A stretch of DNA of 64,000 bases, taken from Acephala macrosclerotiorum. Taxonomy: Eukaryota > Ascomycota > Leotiomycetes > Helotiales > Mollisiaceae. The notes under the pieces are model-generated. The model searched no databases. It saw nothing but the letters and a program-made list of their open reading frames with translations, and was not told the origin of the DNA. The stretch covers positions 1 through 64,000 of the forward strand of contig MU119234.1 of NCBI GenBank assembly GCA_014904845.1, written 5' to 3'. Below are positions 60,681 through 64,000 of the stretch, piece by piece; positions within the stretch are counted from its first letter, which is position 1; each line of letters starts with the position of its first letter. Position numbers and translations under genes: made by a program.

Positions 60681-62309
60681 CTTGGCATGTGCTGTTGAGT
60701 TGAGAGCGACGTTGGATTGCTCTTGTAGATAATTTGGTGATTGAATCCTTGTGATGGAGTTGTTTAAATTGTATAAAAGAAGGAAGGGTGTCCCAAGACA
60801 TCGCTACCCCTCTATTTTATTAGCGGTAGCCGAACAATTCAGGGGCGGAATAGGGGAGGGGGCGGTCTGAGAACATTTCTCAGGACTCGAATTTCGTTGC
60901 GTAATAAATACTAGATACGATTGGTTTCGTCTTTGAGCGATAGGCCAGCGATTCGCCCCGAAATCAAGCTCCTATCTATCCGCGTTGATGCAGACGGCCT
61001 CGAAATTGCAAAATTCCAATCACTCTGTGATTACATATCGCAACATTTGCAGCTCGAGTTACTTGAAATCAAACTCGCCCCGAGGGAAAAGACCTCCAAG
61101 AAGGTACTCGTCGATGCAAAAAATACACATGTCCTCATAAAGGTAAGAACATTCCAGTTCCAAAAGGCTTTCGCATAAATTTATTTGTCTTTCCGGGACA
61201 AAGTCGTCTTGATCTCGGCACACTTCCCACGGATCAAGAGATGCAAATATGTGAGGAGCTCAAGGAGGAATACACCCCGTTTCTTCATGGGGCTCTCGAG
61301 GATCTCAAAGACAACCATGTCTACTTGGTACTCATGTGAAAATCTCACCGATCCTAGCCACGCTGGTATTTCTCGGTATTCTATGCAAAGACCTCGATAT
61401 TTTCCGCCGCTGAGCAAGCTAGTAGAAATGAATAGCGATACTGGAGGGGTCAGAGCTTGGAGTTGGGTTGTACAGTAGGGTGTAATCGCAACTTGTAAAC
61501 ATAAACAAAATGGAAAATTGGTCATGAAATGCAACTTTCTGCCGCGAAGACGTGAATTATTCTTTAACAGGTCTCATTCAATCTCAAATTAAAGGTGAGT
61601 TGATAATTATGCGGAGATGCTCAAAACGCGATAGTGCGCTTGCCCACCACTCGAGCAATACTTAATCCGTCTGCCTCCTCAAAATTTCAACCAAATTTCC
61701 TGCAAAAACAACTCAGTGATCTTCCGAGCTACTGCTGCGGACAATATGGCTTCCACAGAGGACATCATTAGTGCGTACAATCTTACCTTCTTCATACTCT
61801 TCCATTTGAGTCGCATGATCCCTAGATCGATTTGCGCTCTCAAAGTCCCCTTCAAGTTAGGAGATTGAAGATGTCGCTGCACGCTAAACACACCTTTGTT
61901 GCAACCCAAAATCTGTGCTATGGGTGTCTGTGCGACATGGCGCTTTGCTGACTTCATTGCCTTTTCAGAACTCAATCCCACCACCATCAACATGACTATC
62001 GCCATCAACTTAGACCTACCGCTACGTGAAGATATGACGGAGCTTATATAAAGAGAAGAGAACACGGAGAGCGCTTTGGGCAGGATTTATAGCGCGACGG
62101 ACAAAATGGAGAGTGCAGAGCTTATTACTATCACGGACAATCATAAAGCCAAGGAGAGCACAGAACTTATTGTCACGAACAGCCGCAAAGCCGAACTCGC
62201 CAGAATATCTTATGATAATGGTTACAGAGATTTCGCTTTGGTCGCTGGGCTAGCCGTAAGCTAAAATCTAGCTGGGATCGCACTATACAAGACCAACCAT
62301 TCTGGGAGC
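60681..62309. other. Region with a decayed F-box/2EXR-like fragment
   Basis: A fragment at about 60950-61178 reads IKLLSIRVDADGLEIAKFQS, with LCDYISQHLQLELLEIKL, paralogous to 62960-63128, and ends at a probable intron donor (GTAAGA). A further 61230-61340 stretch (EMQICEELKEEYTPFLHG) may be its next exon. Nothing else recognised. Confidence 0.4.
60921..61178 (+). pseudogene. F-box/2EXR-like protein tail, fragment
   Basis: C-terminal repeat region only. Similar spacing of hydrophobic residues to the fragment at 62928-63128 (FQSLCDYI versus FNTLCDYL). No N-terminal domain remains next to it. Confidence 0.35.
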
Positions 62310-63240
62310 ATGGAAGTAGTGGACTATCATACCAGAGCTGAGCGATTTCAAGAGGTAATAAAAGCCGTTCAGACAATTGGTGCACCTCCACCAACGATCC
62401 GGAGTAGAGTCGGTTCTTTTCCCTTCTTCAAGCTCCCTTTATACATCCACAATTGGATCTATCGCCTACTGTTGGGGCCCGTCTACCAGTACAATCGTTC
62501 TGGAAAGAATAGTCATATCTGTCCACACGTCGGAGAGCCACAAGAATCATACAATGACCTTTATGACCACTATTATGACTACTTCGTCGCCAGTGTGAAG
62601 GCAGATCGAGATATAGGACGTGCAATGGCGGACTTGTCCGATGACCCTATCGAGCCAATACCAACTGTGCAAGAATATGAGAAGCAAAAGGCGGAGCGCA
62701 AGTATGCCTTGCATCCTTCCCGAAAGACACTCTACCAACTCCAACTCTTCCCCGAGCGACGGCACTGCCGGCAATTCCAAGCATACACTAATCAACTTTA
62801 CCTGGAATGGCTGCGGAAATGCATCTCAAATACCAGTAATTTGTTGAAAAGAACTCGCAGAGGTATTTTGGTGCAGGGTCGAAATCCACGCAGGAGGTTC
62901 CTGCACCGAAGCAGGTGATCCAACTTCGTGTGTAATGGCTTTCTTAGAAGATCGACCGAGAACCATGCCAGCATCAAATATCTCAAGACTGAGATCGATC
63001 TTCAATATATCAGTCCGCGCCTCATCGAGGAGGAGCTGGAGAGCTTCAATACGTTGTGTGATTACCTTACAGCTACTGTTATGTTGAAGTTTGAGAAACT
63101 TCAACTCAACCTAACAGTGGATGATTAAATCGAAAAACTACTCTCCAATGAGAATTTCACTCAAGTTCTCTCCTCAACACGAAGACTGCGTATCTCTGAA
63201 AACTTTCTCGCACGTCCCAGGATTTTATTGGCAAATTTTG
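62310..63240 (+). pseudogene. F-box/2EXR-like protein gene, broken
   Basis: The first part (62310-62918) contains an F-box-like start, FFKLPLYIHNWIYRLLLGP, and a charged linker (PIPTVQEYEKQKAERKYALHPS). The second part continues in a different frame at about 62935-63128 as TEIDLQYISPRLIEEELESF and NTLCDYLTATVMLKFEKLQL, then TAA at 63126-63128, then IEKLLSNENFTQVLSSTRRL in the same frame. So there is a frameshift plus an in-frame stop. TAA in this context could derive from CAA. Such proteins usually act as substrate adaptors of SCF ubiquitin ligases. Confidence 0.45.
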
Positions 63241-64000
63241 GGATGTTTGATTCCCAAGTTGTTGTTGTTGTATTGATTTACGTCTAGAGCACAGCGAAGC
63301 TGTGCTACAGAGCCTCCCATGGGGCATGGAGACGTGCTAAGCTGAGGGCTTTTATATACATTTAATAGTGCAAGTGTCCAAAAACCCCAAGGGGAAAAAC
63401 CCTGCGATCAAACGTAGCCCCAGAAAGCAATTCGAGCCGTAGCAGTAGTGAGCAAATAAGCCCTTCCCCTCCGGATGGGATGGGCGTACGTAGTTTGACC
63501 TCTAACAGAGAGGTATCTAGGCTCCTTGAGAGCTAGATCCCAGGGGACCCGACAGAGTTGCCTCGATTCAAAAGCCTTTTAGACAGACCTAGCAATATTC
63601 CTCTAGACCCTTTCCTGAAAGAGCACGAGCAGAGCAAAGGCGCAATATCGACACTCCCCCTTCTCTCTCCTCTTCCCCCTCCTCTTCCCCCCCTCCTCCT
63701 CCCTCTCCTCCTCCTCTAACCACAGTATCCCCCTTTCTTGTGAACTTAGACATACAGTCACCCCTCTGCCTACACACTCGCCCCTACCCCTCTAGAAACG
63801 TGTAGCTCCGCCCTTAATCCTTCTCCGTGGTGTCTGCCAGTTCGAGTATATATATCTTCGCGAGTACCGCAAATAGAGACCCAGCCGGGTAGAGACCGCA
63901 GTATAGTAGGAGAGCAGTATGCCGATACAGTTGATCGGGTCGTAGTTCGAGTCGTAATCGAGTTTGAGGCAGGTAGAAGAAGCCACGGTGGCAAACTCGA
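63241..64000. other. Intergenic with long pyrimidine tract
   Basis: 63650-63735 is a C/T-only tract on the plus strand (CCTCCT-type units), typical of a simple repeat. No gene supported to the window end. Confidence 0.55.
63288..63306. repeat. 8-bp perfect hairpin with GAA loop
   Basis: AGCACAGC and GCTGTGCT flank GAA. Isolated element downstream of the decayed F-box-like gene. It could be a repeat terminus; no flanking element end is confirmed. Confidence 0.7.

Overview
This window is from a filamentous ascomycete (Pezizomycotina), most likely a leotiomycete-like or otherwise plant- or litter-associated fungus; the class is a guess. The support is eukaryotic gene structure with short GT-AG introns (mostly 45-160 nt), and gene families typical of such fungi: a CFEM/Pth11-type receptor, a TmpA-like conidiation flavoprotein, a PL1 pectin lyase, a heme-thiolate peroxidase, aspartic proteases and a TPR-CHAT protein. 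Three A+T-saturated islands (about 13.24-13.48, 22.55-22.80 and 33.74-33.99 kb) and several single-stop pseudogenes fit repeat-induced point mutation (RIP) and decay between conserved gene blocks.

Layout. 0-8.6 kb is housekeeping: catalase-peroxidase katG (-), then a divergent mitochondrial pair, intermediate peptidase OCT1 (-) and a MICOS apolipoprotein-O-family subunit (+). 9-15.5 kb is mostly decayed: a pepsin-like protease with in-frame stops, a C2H2 zinc-finger gene and a gutted short-chain dehydrogenase. 16.4-21 kb holds a divergent pair, a COMPASS Swd3/WDR5-like WD40 protein (-) and an Isc1-type sphingolipid phospholipase C (+), followed by a poly-Q, Ser/Gly-rich hydrophilic protein (-). 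23-27.6 kb carries a TmpA-like membrane flavoprotein and a seven-exon CFEM/Pth11-like receptor with a GC-AG intron. 29.5-31.3 kb is a chloroperoxidase-family gene broken by one stop. 31.3-36.5 kb is gene debris around an AT island. 37.4-39.1 kb is a secreted pectin lyase whose promoter holds three 82-bp tandem repeats. 40.8-42.1 kb is cytosolic tyrosyl-tRNA synthetase.

43.2-51.2 kb is the most interesting block: a TPR-CHAT (caspase-like) protease gene (-), a divergently transcribed 329-aa protein of unknown family (+), and a C14 caspase-like gene with a long C-terminal extension (-). Two caspase-fold proteases flanking a small unknown gene resembles the fungal protease-gasdermin regulated-cell-death clusters. 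The gasdermin assignment of the middle gene is a hypothesis, not an observation. The CHAT gene carries a one-base frame break at an A8 run.

52-57 kb has a CadD-like transporter with a hairpin upstream and two small membrane-protein genes. 59.3-60.7 kb is an intact pepsin-like aspartic protease. 60.9-63.3 kb holds two decayed paralogous F-box/2EXR-like fragments. The rest is low-complexity or featureless DNA. No rRNA, tRNA or CRISPR array was recognised.
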